Positions 1 to 7,249 of a DNA stretch of 64,000 nt are shown here, one piece after another. Each line of letters opens with the position of its first letter. Within the stretch, counting starts at the first letter, position 1. Both the position numbers and the translations under genes were made by a program. Source of the DNA: Immundisolibacter sp. (GTDB lineage: Bacteria > Pseudomonadota > Gammaproteobacteria > Immundisolibacterales > Immundisolibacteraceae); NCBI RefSeq assembly GCF_014359565.1, contig NZ_JACIZD010000001.1:1-64000 (forward strand). Reading direction: 5' to 3'. The notes under the pieces were generated by a model. It did not search any database, was not told where the DNA came from, and was given only the letters and a program-made list of their open reading frames with translations.

Positions 1-32
1 GCGTACTCGAGATCGGAAAAGCTCGTTTGCAT
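1..32 (-). CDS. IS5-family transposase, N-terminal 10 codons only (cut by window edge)
   Basis: The reverse strand opens with ATG at position 32 and reads MQTSFSDLEY before the edge. From memory this resembles the N-terminus of IS5-group transposases (MQ.SFS.LEY). About 50 bp outside its start codon lies a sequence that looks like an IS5-type terminal repeat, at the distance expected for such an element. Only ten codons are visible, so the call rests on N-terminal likeness and context. Confidence 0.5.
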   Translation of the reverse strand, partial: MQTSFSDLEY

Positions 33-73
33 GACGTCTGCTCACCCCCGCTGCGGACCAGACCGCATTGTCT

Positions 74-88
74 CAGGACCAAGGTCTC
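74..88. repeat. Probable terminal inverted repeat of the IS5-type element
   Basis: The plus strand here reads CTCAGGACCAAGGTCTC or close to it; read from the other strand it begins GAGACCTTGG. IS1051-like members of the IS5 family begin with GAGACC. It would mark the right end of the insertion sequence whose transposase starts at position 32. The other end is outside the window, so repeat symmetry and target duplication cannot be checked. Confidence 0.4.
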
Positions 89-228
89 ACGCCACCAAGA
101 CGTGGGAATAAATCAGCGTTTCCCTAGGCGCCTCGCTTCAGGAAACCGTCGCTGCAAATCCGGAGACCATCAAGGCCGCCGAGTTTTCGGCAGCTTCTGC
201 TAAGCAAGAATCCGGGACCCTGCGCTGG

Positions 229-750
229 TTGCTCGGCATCAATGCACTTCTGTTCGTGGTGGAAATGACTGCCGGTCTGATCGCCCGGTCCACCGGCCTG
301 ATTGGAGAATCCCTGGACAATTTTGCCGATGCGGCGGTGTACGGGCTTGCCCTTTATGCGGTTGGACATAGCGTGAAAATGCAGGTACGTGCCGCGCATC
401 TTGCTGGTGTACTGCAACTGATCTTGGCTGTGGGCGTGCTCGTAGAGGTGGTGAGACGCTTTGTATTCGGTAGTGAGCCTGAATCGCTGGTGATGATGGC
501 TATCGCATTCGTCGCATTGATTGCCAATACCAGTTGTCTGCTGCTCATATCCAAACATCGGGAAGGCGGGGCGCACATGAAGGCAAGCTGGATATTCTCG
601 GCCAACGACGTGGTGATCAACCTGGGGGTCATCACCGCCGGCGCCCTGGTCGCGTGGACCGGTTCCAATTATCCGGATCTGATTATCGGCACCATCGCGG
701 GGGGCATTGTACTTAACGGTGCCAGACGCATTTTGGCGTTGAAGGGTTAA
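229..750 (+). CDS. Cation efflux (CDF-like) transporter, N-terminus possibly truncated
   Basis: Small membrane protein of 173 aa from a TTG codon, matching the short cation-transporter family that travels with lspA and ISL3 transposases. Expected role: metal-ion export across the inner membrane. It has about five hydrophobic segments. The pattern GLIGESLDNFADAAVYG has the Asp residues typical of the CDF metal site, and HMKASWIFSANDVV resembles the later metal-site helix. The frame stays open upstream to a stop at 109-111 with no ATG or GTG, so the natural start is probably lost. Full-length relatives have a Cys-containing N-terminus that is absent here. The nearby IS5-type end is a likely cause. 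It is followed after 3 bp by lspA and lies in the same element as the ISL3 transposase. Substrate cannot be told from sequence; Pb, Cd, Zn or Co are plausible. Confidence 0.75.
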   Translation: MLGINALLFVVEMTAGLIARSTGLIGESLDNFADAAVYGLALYAVGHSVKMQVRAAHLAGVLQLILAVGVLVEVVRRFVFGSEPESLVMMAIAFVALIANTSCLLLISKHREGGAHMKASWIFSANDVVINLGVITAGALVAWTGSNYPDLIIGTIAGGIVLNGARRILALKG

Positions 751-753
751 ATA

Positions 754-1266
754 ATGCTCATTATTGGCAAAAAGCTCTCGCCGTATGCCCTATTGTCCAT
801 ATCGGGCCTGCTGGCAGCGTCTGATCAGGCTGTAAAGTGGCTGGTGCAGCAATCAATGGCCTATGGCGAGTATGTTTCGGTGACCCCGTTCTTTAACTGG
901 GTGCACCTATGGAACACCGGTGCCGCATTCAGTCTTTTTGCGAATGGTGGAGGCTGGCAGCGCTACTTTTTTACCGGAATCGCGGTAGTGGTCTCGATTT
1001 TTCTGATCAAGCTGATCCTTGAAAATCGTCATAAAGGAGAAGCCATCGCTTACAGTCTTATCCTCGGTGGCGCCATGGGCAACCTGATTGACCGGGTCTT
1101 TCGCGGCTATGTTGTGGATTCCTTTGATTTCTATTGGCGAGACTGGCATTGGCCGGCCTTCAACCTGGCTGATATTGCAATTGTCCTCGGTGCCTTACTT
1201 TTCGTTTCCAGCAGCTTGTTGGGTAAAAAAGCAAACACCAATGCCGAGTCGGATGGATCTGACTGA
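754..1266 (+). CDS. lspA: Signal peptidase II (lipoprotein signal peptidase), accessory copy
   Basis: 170-aa inner-membrane aspartyl peptidase that removes the signal peptide of prolipoproteins. Four hydrophobic segments are visible. Both catalytic Asp motifs are intact: GGAMGNLIDR (about residues 103-112) and FNLADIAI (about 137-144). WNTGAAFS at about residue 50 is another family signature. It starts 3 bp after the efflux gene and ends 21 bp before the transposase, so the three are probably co-transcribed. lspA copies of this kind are known passengers of ISPpu12-like elements and of lead-resistance loci. This is therefore unlikely to be the cell's housekeeping lspA, which normally sits beside ileS. 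Confidence 0.93.
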   Translation: MLIIGKKLSPYALLSISGLLAASDQAVKWLVQQSMAYGEYVSVTPFFNWVHLWNTGAAFSLFANGGGWQRYFFTGIAVVVSIFLIKLILENRHKGEAIAYSLILGGAMGNLIDRVFRGYVVDSFDFYWRDWHWPAFNLADIAIVLGALLFVSSSLLGKKANTNAESDGSD

Positions 1267-1287
1267 CACCTACGCCTATACAACACC

Positions 1288-2577
1288 ATGACCGAACTTC
1301 CCGACAACATCCTTCACCTGCCGCAATACCAAGTACTGGGCTGCAAATCAACCGACGACGAAATGCACTTCCAGGTGGACGTGCCCGATCCCATCGCCTG
1401 CGAGGAATGCGGCGTGCAGGGTGAGTTCGTACGGTTCGGCAAGCGTGACGTTCCCTATCGTGATCTGCCCATCCACGGCAAGCGGGTCACTCTCTGGGTG
1501 GTCCGCCGCCGATACACCTGCCGGGCCTGCAAGACAACATTCAGGCCCCAGCTACCGGAGATGGTGGACGGATTCCGTATGACACTGCGGCTGCATGAGT
1601 ACGTGGAGAAGGAATCCTTCAACCACCCCTACACCTTTGTGGCGGCACAGACCGGCCTGGACGAGAAGACGGTGCGCGACATCTTCAACGCCCGCGCCGA
1701 GTTCCTGGGGCGCTGGCACCGCTTCGAGACGCCCCGCATCCTGGGCATTGACGAGCTATACCTGAACAAGCGCTACCGCTGCATTCTGACCAACATTGAG
1801 GAGCGAACCCTGCTCGACCTGCTGGCCACCCGCCGCCAGGACGTGGTGACCAACTACCTGATGAAGCTGAAAGACCGGCAGAAGGTCGAGATCGTCAGCA
1901 TGGACATGTGGAACCCCTACCGGGCAGCGGTCAAGGCTGTGCTGCCCCAGGCCCGTATCGTGGTCGATAAGTTCCATGTGGTGCGCATGGCCAACGATGC
2001 CCTAGAGAGAGTGCGCAAGGGCCTCAGAAAGGAGCTGAAACCGTCCCAGAGCCGGACTCTCAAGGGAGACCGGAAAATCCTGCTGAAACGCGCTCACGAA
2101 GTCTCAGACCGGGAGCGCCTCATCATGGAGACCTGGACAGGCGCGTTCCCGCAACTGCTGGCCGCCTACGAGCACAAGGAGCGCTTCTACGGCATCTGGG
2201 ACGCCACCACACGGCTCCAGGCAGAAGCCGCCCTGGACGAGTGGATAGCCACCATCCCGAAGGGCCAAAAGGAAGTCTGGAGCGATCTGGTCAGGGCAGT
2301 GGGAAACTGGCGCGAAGAGACCATGACCTACTTCGAGACGGACATGCCCGTCACCAACGCTTACACGGAGTCCATCAACCGACTGGCCAAGGACAAGAAC
2401 CGTGAAGGGCGCGGTTACTCCTTCGAGGTGATGCGGGCACGAATGCTCTACACCACGAAGCACAAGAAGAAGGCACCGACTGCGAAGGTCTCTCCTTTCT
2501 ACAAGAAAACCATCGGTTACGGACTGCCGGACTTCGCAGAGGAACTCAACTACGGAGTCGATCTATCAACCATCTGA
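1288..2577 (+). CDS. tnpA: ISL3-family transposase
   Basis: 429-aa transposase. The N-terminal zinc-binding part has CEECG (about residue 36) and CRACK (about residue 75). A DDE-type catalytic core follows: the first Asp in ILGIDELYL, the second in the VVDKFH region, and the Glu in NAYTESINR near residue 360. The length is normal for the ISL3 family. The order efflux gene-lspA-tnpA on one strand is that of ISPpu12-type elements, which carry lspA and cation-efflux passengers. The ORF looks intact. I could not delimit the terminal repeat with certainty; the 231 bp after the stop are AT-rich and contain GATGGGG/CCCCATC, but no clear element end. Confidence 0.93.
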   Translation: MTELPDNILHLPQYQVLGCKSTDDEMHFQVDVPDPIACEECGVQGEFVRFGKRDVPYRDLPIHGKRVTLWVVRRRYTCRACKTTFRPQLPEMVDGFRMTLRLHEYVEKESFNHPYTFVAAQTGLDEKTVRDIFNARAEFLGRWHRFETPRILGIDELYLNKRYRCILTNIEERTLLDLLATRRQDVVTNYLMKLKDRQKVEIVSMDMWNPYRAAVKAVLPQARIVVDKFHVVRMANDALERVRKGLRKELKPSQSRTLKGDRKILLKRAHEVSDRERLIMETWTGAFPQLLAAYEHKERFYGIWDATTRLQAEAALDEWIATIPKGQKEVWSDLVRAVGNWREETMTYFETDMPVTNAYTESINRLAKDKNREGRGYSFEVMRARMLYTTKHKKKAPTAKVSPFYKKTIGYGLPDFAEELNYGVDLSTI

Positions 2578-2808
2578 GGGTGGTATCAGATTGATGGGGT
2601 GAAGGTGCCCCATCAACCATTAAATCCGTATACCCATAAATAACTAAGTCATTTTGAATTATTACGTTAATTTTGTTCCTGTGACTTTCGTTGGCTTCCT
2701 CTGCGAGGGTGTAAAAATTCCTAACACTTACGGTTGCCGTCTTTACAAGCCCAATGGGATGGGACAGATGGGTTACGCGCAACGTAACGCATCGCTCTTG
2801 TAGCGCCA

Positions 2809-3570
2809 TCAAAACCACAGCCGCAACCCGGCCACCAGACCGAGGTTGCCGGTGTCCTCCCCTTCCGCGCGGGCGAAGTCGGCGGTGTCGCCGAGCTTCC
2901 TGACCCACTCGACGCCCACGTAGGGCGCGAATTCGCGGCGGATTTCGTAGCGCAGGCGCAGGCCCAGTTGCAGGTCGTTCAGGCCGCTGCCGACACCCCA
3001 GCTTTTCACCTGCTGCGCGGCGGCATTGACCTCGACCCGCGGCTGCAGGACCAGGCGCTGCGTGAGCAGCAGGTCGTACTCGAACTGGGCGCGCGCGCTC
3101 AGGTCGCCGTCCTCACTCACGAACAGGGCCAGATCGGTCTCGAAGCGGTACGGCGCCAGGCCCTGCACGGCCAGCACGCCGAAGGCGCGGTCGCGGTCCG
3201 GCCCGCTGCCGAAGGTGCGGTCGTAGCGCAGGCCGGCCTGCAGGTCCCAGTACGGCGCAATCAGCCGACCGTAGAGCGCCTGCCCTTCGAACTCGCCGTT
3301 GCTGTCCGAGACCGGGCTTTCGCCCTCGGTCTTCAGCCACAGGCGGTTGTAGTCGCCGCCGTACCAGCCCTGCGCGTCCCACAGCAGGTGGTTCGGCCCC
3401 TCGTCGTCGCGGTATTCGAGGCGGTCGATCAGGGCCAGCCCGAAGGGATGATCGTCTTCGTGCACGTGCGGGAAATCCGCCGGTGCGCCGGCGCCGGGTT
3501 CCGCCCCGTGAACCGCCGCGCCGACCAGGCCCAGCAGCGCCGCGCCGATGCCTCCGATAATGGGCTTCAT
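2809..3570 (-). CDS. copB: Copper resistance protein B, outer-membrane
   Basis: 253 aa. A signal peptide (about residues 1-22, ending AAVHGA) is followed by a His-containing segment (HVHEDDHPFG) and a CopB/PcoB beta-barrel region with alternating hydrophobic strands. It ends in an aromatic residue (LRLWF), as outer-membrane proteins do. Role: works with the multicopper oxidase in periplasmic copper sequestration. The ATG was chosen because it overlaps the copA stop as ATGA, giving translational coupling, and opens directly into the signal peptide. Classical CopB proteins often carry a long Met-rich N-terminal stretch that is missing here, so this is a short form. Last gene of the copper cluster. 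Confidence 0.9.
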   Translation of the reverse strand: MKPIIGGIGAALLGLVGAAVHGAEPGAGAPADFPHVHEDDHPFGLALIDRLEYRDDEGPNHLLWDAQGWYGGDYNRLWLKTEGESPVSDSNGEFEGQALYGRLIAPYWDLQAGLRYDRTFGSGPDRDRAFGVLAVQGLAPYRFETDLALFVSEDGDLSARAQFEYDLLLTQRLVLQPRVEVNAAAQQVKSWGVGSGLNDLQLGLRLRYEIRREFAPYVGVEWVRKLGDTADFARAEGEDTGNLGLVAGLRLWF

Positions 3571-5531
3571 GACACCACCTCCATGACGCGGAACATACCC
3601 ATGTGCATGTGGTAGAGCAGATGGCAGTGCCAGGCCCAGCGGCCGGGTTCGTCGGCAGTGAGCAGCAGCGTCATGCGCTCGGCCGGGCGCACGTTCACGA
3701 CGTGCTTGCGCGGGAGGTACTCGCCCTGGCCGTTGTCGAGCTCGACGAACATGCCGTGCAGGTGGATGGGGTGCTCCATCATGGTGTCGTTGACCAGCAC
3801 GATGCGCAGGCGTTCGCCGTAGCCCACCTCGATCGGCGCCTTCACCTCCGAGAACTTCTTGCCGTCGAATGACCACATGAAGCGCTCCATGTGCCCGGTG
3901 AGGTGCAGCTCGAGCGTGCGCCCGGGCGGTCGCGGATCGGCGCCGGGCGCGCGGCTGCGCAGGTCGGCGTAGACCAGCACGCGGTGCTCCTCGCGGTCGA
4001 GGCCCAGGCCGGCCTCGGCGGTGCGGTCGCGCTGCACCATCGCCACCGCCTGGTTGCCGACGCCGTGCGTATCCGCGTCGTGCTGGCCGGCCACGGGCCC
4101 CGGCGCGGCGCGCTCGCGGCCGGTGCGCGCGCTGCGCACGCGTCCGGGCGCGAGGTCGAGGGGCGCGGCGTGCGCGCCATGCGGCGCGTGGTCGGTGCCG
4201 CCCAGCACGCCGCGGGACGGCGCGGCCGGCTCAGGACCGGCGTGACCGGCGTGGGGCGCACCGCCGGCCGGCGGGCCGTGGCCCATGGCGGCGTGATCGG
4301 CTGCGCTCGCACCGGCCGGCGCTGGGGCCGGCATGGCGTGACCCATCGCCGCGTGGTCCATGCCGGGCATGGCGGCCGCGGCCGACCCGCCACCGCCGTG
4401 GCCTGCGTGGCCGCCGGCGCCATGGTCCATGCCCATGTCCACCATCGTGCGGCGCACCGGTTTGCGCAGCGCCGGCACCGCCGCTGCCATGCCCGGCCGC
4501 GGGGCGAGCGTGCCGCGCGCGTAGCCGCTGCGGTCCATGGCCTCGGCGAACACGGTGTAGGCACGGTCCTCGCCGGGGGTGACGAGCACGTCGTAGGTCT
4601 CGGCCACGGCGATCTGGAACTCATCCGTCTCCACCGGCTCGACGTCCTGCCCGTCGGCCTGCACCACCGTCATCGGCAACCCGGGGATGCGCACGTTGAA
4701 GTACGTCATCGCCGAGGCGTTGATGAAGCGCAGCCGCACGCGCTCGCCCGGGCGGAACAGGCCGGTCCAGTTGCCGTCCGGGTGCAGGCCGTTCAGCAGG
4801 TAGGTGTACGTGTAGCCGGTGATGTCGGCGATATCCGCCGGGCTCATGCGCATCGCGCCCCAGGCAAGCCAGTCGCGCCAGCCCGCCGCGCCGCCGGCGA
4901 TCACCTCGGGCAAGGTCACCTGCTGGAAGTTGTAGTAGTCGCTCTGCTTCTTGAGCTTCTTCATCACGGCCCACGGGTCCTCGAAGGTCCAGTCCGACAG
5001 AATCACCACGTAGTCGCGCTCGAAGGGCTCGGCGTAGCCGCCGGCGGGGTGGATCACCAGCGGGCCGTACACGCCGGTCTGTTCCTGAAAGCCGGAGTGG
5101 CTGTGGTACCAGTAGGTGCCGGCCTGACGCACCGGAAAGCGCGCCTCGAAGCTCTGCCCCGGCGCGATGCCGGGAAAGGTCACGCCCGGCACGCCGTCCA
5201 TCTCGAACGGCAGCAGGAGGCCGTGCCAGTGAATGGAGGTGGGCTCGTCGAGCGTGTTGTGCACCCGCAGCCGCGCCTCGTGGCCCTCGTGCAGCTCGAT
5301 GAGTGGCCCCGGCACGGTGCCGTTCAGGGTGTGGGCGTAGGCCTCGCGCCCCGCGATCGGGATGCGCGTGCGCGCGATGCGGATGTCGTACTCCGACGGA
5401 CCGGGCTGACGGGCGCCGACCGCCCCGCCGATCGGCCGCGCCCACGCCGGCGCCAGCAAGTCGAGACCCGCGAGCGTGCCGCCAGCGGCCAAGCCAGCGA
5501 GCACGCGCCGGCGGGTACGGTCAGTGCGCAT
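3567..5531 (-). CDS. copA: CopA/PcoA-type multicopper oxidase, Tat-exported
   Basis: 654 aa. The N-terminus has a twin-arginine signal (TRRRVLAGLAAGG). Cupredoxin domain 1 has copper ligands in SIHWHGLLLP and YWYHSHSG. The C-terminal domain has HPIHLHG and WHCHLLYHMHMGMF, which form the T1 and T2/T3 sites. It likely oxidises Cu(I) to less toxic Cu(II) in the periplasm. Between them lies a stretch of about 110 residues very rich in His, Met and Gly, with repeated HAAMGH units, probably binding extra copper. ATG at 5531 is preferred because it starts the Tat signal and overlaps the upstream cytochrome gene's stop by 11 bp. The ATGA at its end couples it to copB. Confidence 0.94.
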   Translation of the reverse strand: MRTDRTRRRVLAGLAAGGTLAGLDLLAPAWARPIGGAVGARQPGPSEYDIRIARTRIPIAGREAYAHTLNGTVPGPLIELHEGHEARLRVHNTLDEPTSIHWHGLLLPFEMDGVPGVTFPGIAPGQSFEARFPVRQAGTYWYHSHSGFQEQTGVYGPLVIHPAGGYAEPFERDYVVILSDWTFEDPWAVMKKLKKQSDYYNFQQVTLPEVIAGGAAGWRDWLAWGAMRMSPADIADITGYTYTYLLNGLHPDGNWTGLFRPGERVRLRFINASAMTYFNVRIPGLPMTVVQADGQDVEPVETDEFQIAVAETYDVLVTPGEDRAYTVFAEAMDRSGYARGTLAPRPGMAAAVPALRKPVRRTMVDMGMDHGAGGHAGHGGGGSAAAAMPGMDHAAMGHAMPAPAPAGASAADHAAMGHGPPAGGAPHAGHAGPEPAAPSRGVLGGTDHAPHGAHAAPLDLAPGRVRSARTGRERAAPGPVAGQHDADTHGVGNQAVAMVQRDRTAEAGLGLDREEHRVLVYADLRSRAPGADPRPPGRTLELHLTGHMERFMWSFDGKKFSEVKAPIEVGYGERLRIVLVNDTMMEHPIHLHGMFVELDNGQGEYLPRKHVVNVRPAERMTLLLTADEPGRWAWHCHLLYHMHMGMFRVMEVVS

Positions 5532-6165
5532 GGGCGTCGTCTCCTTGGTGGTGGTCGTGACCGCTGGGCGCCGGTGCGGCGGCGGGCGCCTGGTCGGGCG
5601 GATCAGCGCCGTCCGGGCCGTGGCGGTGGGCGTGGCCGTCGCCGGCAGGCAGGCGGCGGGCGCGTGCAAGCAGCGCGTCGTAGCCGGCGCCGTCGAGCCC
5701 CCGGGCCCGCCACAGAAAGGTCACGAGCTGCCACAGCTCGGCGTCCGTGTGGGTCGGGCCGAAGGCCGGCATGGCGGTCATGCGCACGCCGTTTTGGATC
5801 ACCCAGAACGCCTCCTCGGGCGTGCGCCGCGCGGTGAGCTCGGTGAGCGCCGGCGGCGATGGGTTCAGGCCCGCGCTCTGCACCGTCGGCTCCCGCCCGG
5901 GCGGGGTGTGGCAGATCGTACATATCTCCTCGAAGGCGCGCGCGCCGGCGAGCGCGTGACCCGGATCGGCGGTGGACGGCACCTCGATGCCCGCGGCGCG
6001 GCGGGCCACCGAGCGCTCATAGGTGGTGTGCAGCAGCCAGGCCAGGATGGGCGGATCGCGCCAGCCGGCGGCGACGTTCGGCAGCCCGCCCAGGACCATG
6101 GCAAGCCCGCCCGCCAGCATCAGCAGCAGGCCCAGGACGACGCCCATCAGAAGCTGCTTGATCAC
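5521..6165 (-). CDS. Membrane-anchored c-type cytochrome in the copper operon
   Basis: 214 aa, starting at GTG behind a strong GGAGGTG ribosome site. It has one N-terminal membrane anchor (about residues 4-28) and one haem-binding motif CTICH (about residue 83). A likely distal Met lies in MTAMPAFG, as in class I cytochrome c. The C-terminal 40 residues are rich in His and Asp (HGHAHRHGP, HDHHQGDDAHAH), suggesting metal binding. Its stop lies inside the start of copA. Such cytochromes recur in copper clusters; a role as electron acceptor for CopA or in copper binding is inference. Confidence 0.85.
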   Translation of the reverse strand: MIKQLLMGVVLGLLLMLAGGLAMVLGGLPNVAAGWRDPPILAWLLHTTYERSVARRAAGIEVPSTADPGHALAGARAFEEICTICHTPPGREPTVQSAGLNPSPPALTELTARRTPEEAFWVIQNGVRMTAMPAFGPTHTDAELWQLVTFLWRARGLDGAGYDALLARARRLPAGDGHAHRHGPDGADPPDQAPAAAPAPSGHDHHQGDDAHAH

Positions 6166-6282
6166 GATTCACCTCCGCCCGGTGCGGCCGGGCACCTCAC
6201 GCCGTGCGGCATATGCAGTCATGCTCGGACCTGGCACCAGGACACAAGTCAAGCGGCCGGTGCCGAGGCGCCGGGCACGCCC

Positions 6283-6783
6283 TCAGCGCCCGGCCGCCGG
6301 GTACTCGGCGAAGGTCCGCGGCGCACCCGTGCCCCACAGCAGCACCCGGTAGGGTTCCTGCCGATCGCCATGCTCCATGCCGGGCGAGCCCAGCGGCATG
6401 CCCGGCACCGCCAGCCCCTTTGCCGCCGGCCGCTGCTCGAGCAGACGGGCGATGTCGGTCGCCGGCACGTGGCCTTCGATGACATAGCCGCCGACTGTGG
6501 CCGTGTGGCAGGAGCCCAGCGACTGCGGCACGCCCAGGCGCGTCTTGACCGCCTGCAGGTCCGCCACGTCGTGCACCTGGGTCACGAAACCCGCCCCCCG
6601 CAGGTGCGCGACCCAGGCGCCGCAGCAGCCGCAGCTGGCGGTCTTGTAGACCGTCACTGCCGGTGGCGTCGCCTTGGCCCCACCGGGCAGCCAGCCGGCC
6701 ACCAGCATCAACGCGGCGCCGATGGCCAGCACGCCGAGCGTTCGGCCCAGCGGCCGCGCACCAAGCTTCGAAAATACCCTCAT
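6283..6783 (-). CDS. DUF411 family periplasmic metal-binding protein
   Basis: 166 aa. An N-terminal hydrophobic segment (about residues 14-32) acts as anchor or signal. The DUF411 core has a CGCC motif in ASCGCCGAW (about residue 52), then GSCHTA and GYVIEGHVPA, which are conserved in the family. Members are common in copper and silver loci and are thought to bind metal in the periplasm; the biochemical role is not settled. It lies 34 bp after the merR-type gene and 117 bp before the cytochrome, in line with the operon. Confidence 0.88.
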   Translation of the reverse strand: MRVFSKLGARPLGRTLGVLAIGAALMLVAGWLPGGAKATPPAVTVYKTASCGCCGAWVAHLRGAGFVTQVHDVADLQAVKTRLGVPQSLGSCHTATVGGYVIEGHVPATDIARLLEQRPAAKGLAVPGMPLGSPGMEHGDRQEPYRVLLWGTGAPRTFAEYPAAGR

Positions 6784-6817
6784 GTCGTGTCCCCCATGAC
6801 AGTGCGTGATGCGGCGT

Positions 6818-7249
6818 TCAGGCGTCGCCGACCCCGTTCAGAACATCGACCGGAACGCTGTCGAGCAGCGGGCACAGCCGCTGCGGGTCCGGCTGGCCGT
6901 CCGGTGCGGCCTGCCAGCGCGCCCGAAGTGCCTTCAGTCGGGCCTGCTTGCGTGCCAGCGCGCGGCGCTGCGCAGCGATGTCGGCCAGCCGCCGGTCGAG
7001 CAGCTCGCGCACGCCCGGACAAGGCGAACGGCCGGCGTCGGCCTCGTGCAGCAAGCGGGCGATGTCGCGCAGCGTAAAGCCCAGCGCCCGGGCGGCGACG
7101 ATGAAGCGCAGCCGCACCAGCGCCGGCCAACCGAAACAGCGGTAGCCGTTGCCCGCATCGCGGCGGGCCGGCAGCAGTCCGCGCCGGGCGTAGTAGCGCA
7201 CCTTGGCCGCCGGCACGCCGGCGGTGCGGGCCAGTTCGTTCACGGTCAT
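6818..7249 (-). CDS. MerR-family metal-responsive regulator
   Basis: 143 aa. A winged-helix DNA-binding domain (about residues 1-70, [11 protein letters not shown]) is followed by a dimerisation helix and a metal-binding loop. Cys77 and Cys126 (RLCPLL) align with the first and third metal-binding Cys of MerR. The middle Cys found in MerR is absent, so the site is not a standard mercury site. Expected role: copper- or silver-dependent activation of this cluster. It overlaps the end of cusA by ATGA, so it is inside the operon and not divergent from it, which would allow positive feedback. Cognate metal is inferred from the neighbours. Confidence 0.88.
   Translation of the reverse strand: MTVNELARTAGVPAAKVRYYARRGLLPARRDAGNGYRCFGWPALVRLRFIVAARALGFTLRDIARLLHEADAGRSPCPGVRELLDRRLADIAAQRRALARKQARLKALRARWQAAPDGQPDPQRLCPLLDSVPVDVLNGVGDA

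Larger units (their letters stand above)
1..2640 (+). mobile_element. ISPpu12-like ISL3 element with efflux and lspA passengers, interrupted at left by IS5-type sequence
   Basis: Efflux gene, lspA and ISL3 transposase lie head to tail with gaps of 3 and 21 bp. This is the arrangement described for ISPpu12, which also carries a merR-type gene. That regulator is not visible here. The efflux gene lacks a normal start next to an IS5-type end at about position 88, suggesting that the IS5 element disrupted the left part. The right boundary is an estimate. Confidence 0.6.

Noticed and set aside
3891-5837. Open frame of 648 codons on the plus strand opposite copA
   Set aside because: No recognisable domain; composition follows the third-codon bias of copA on the other strand.
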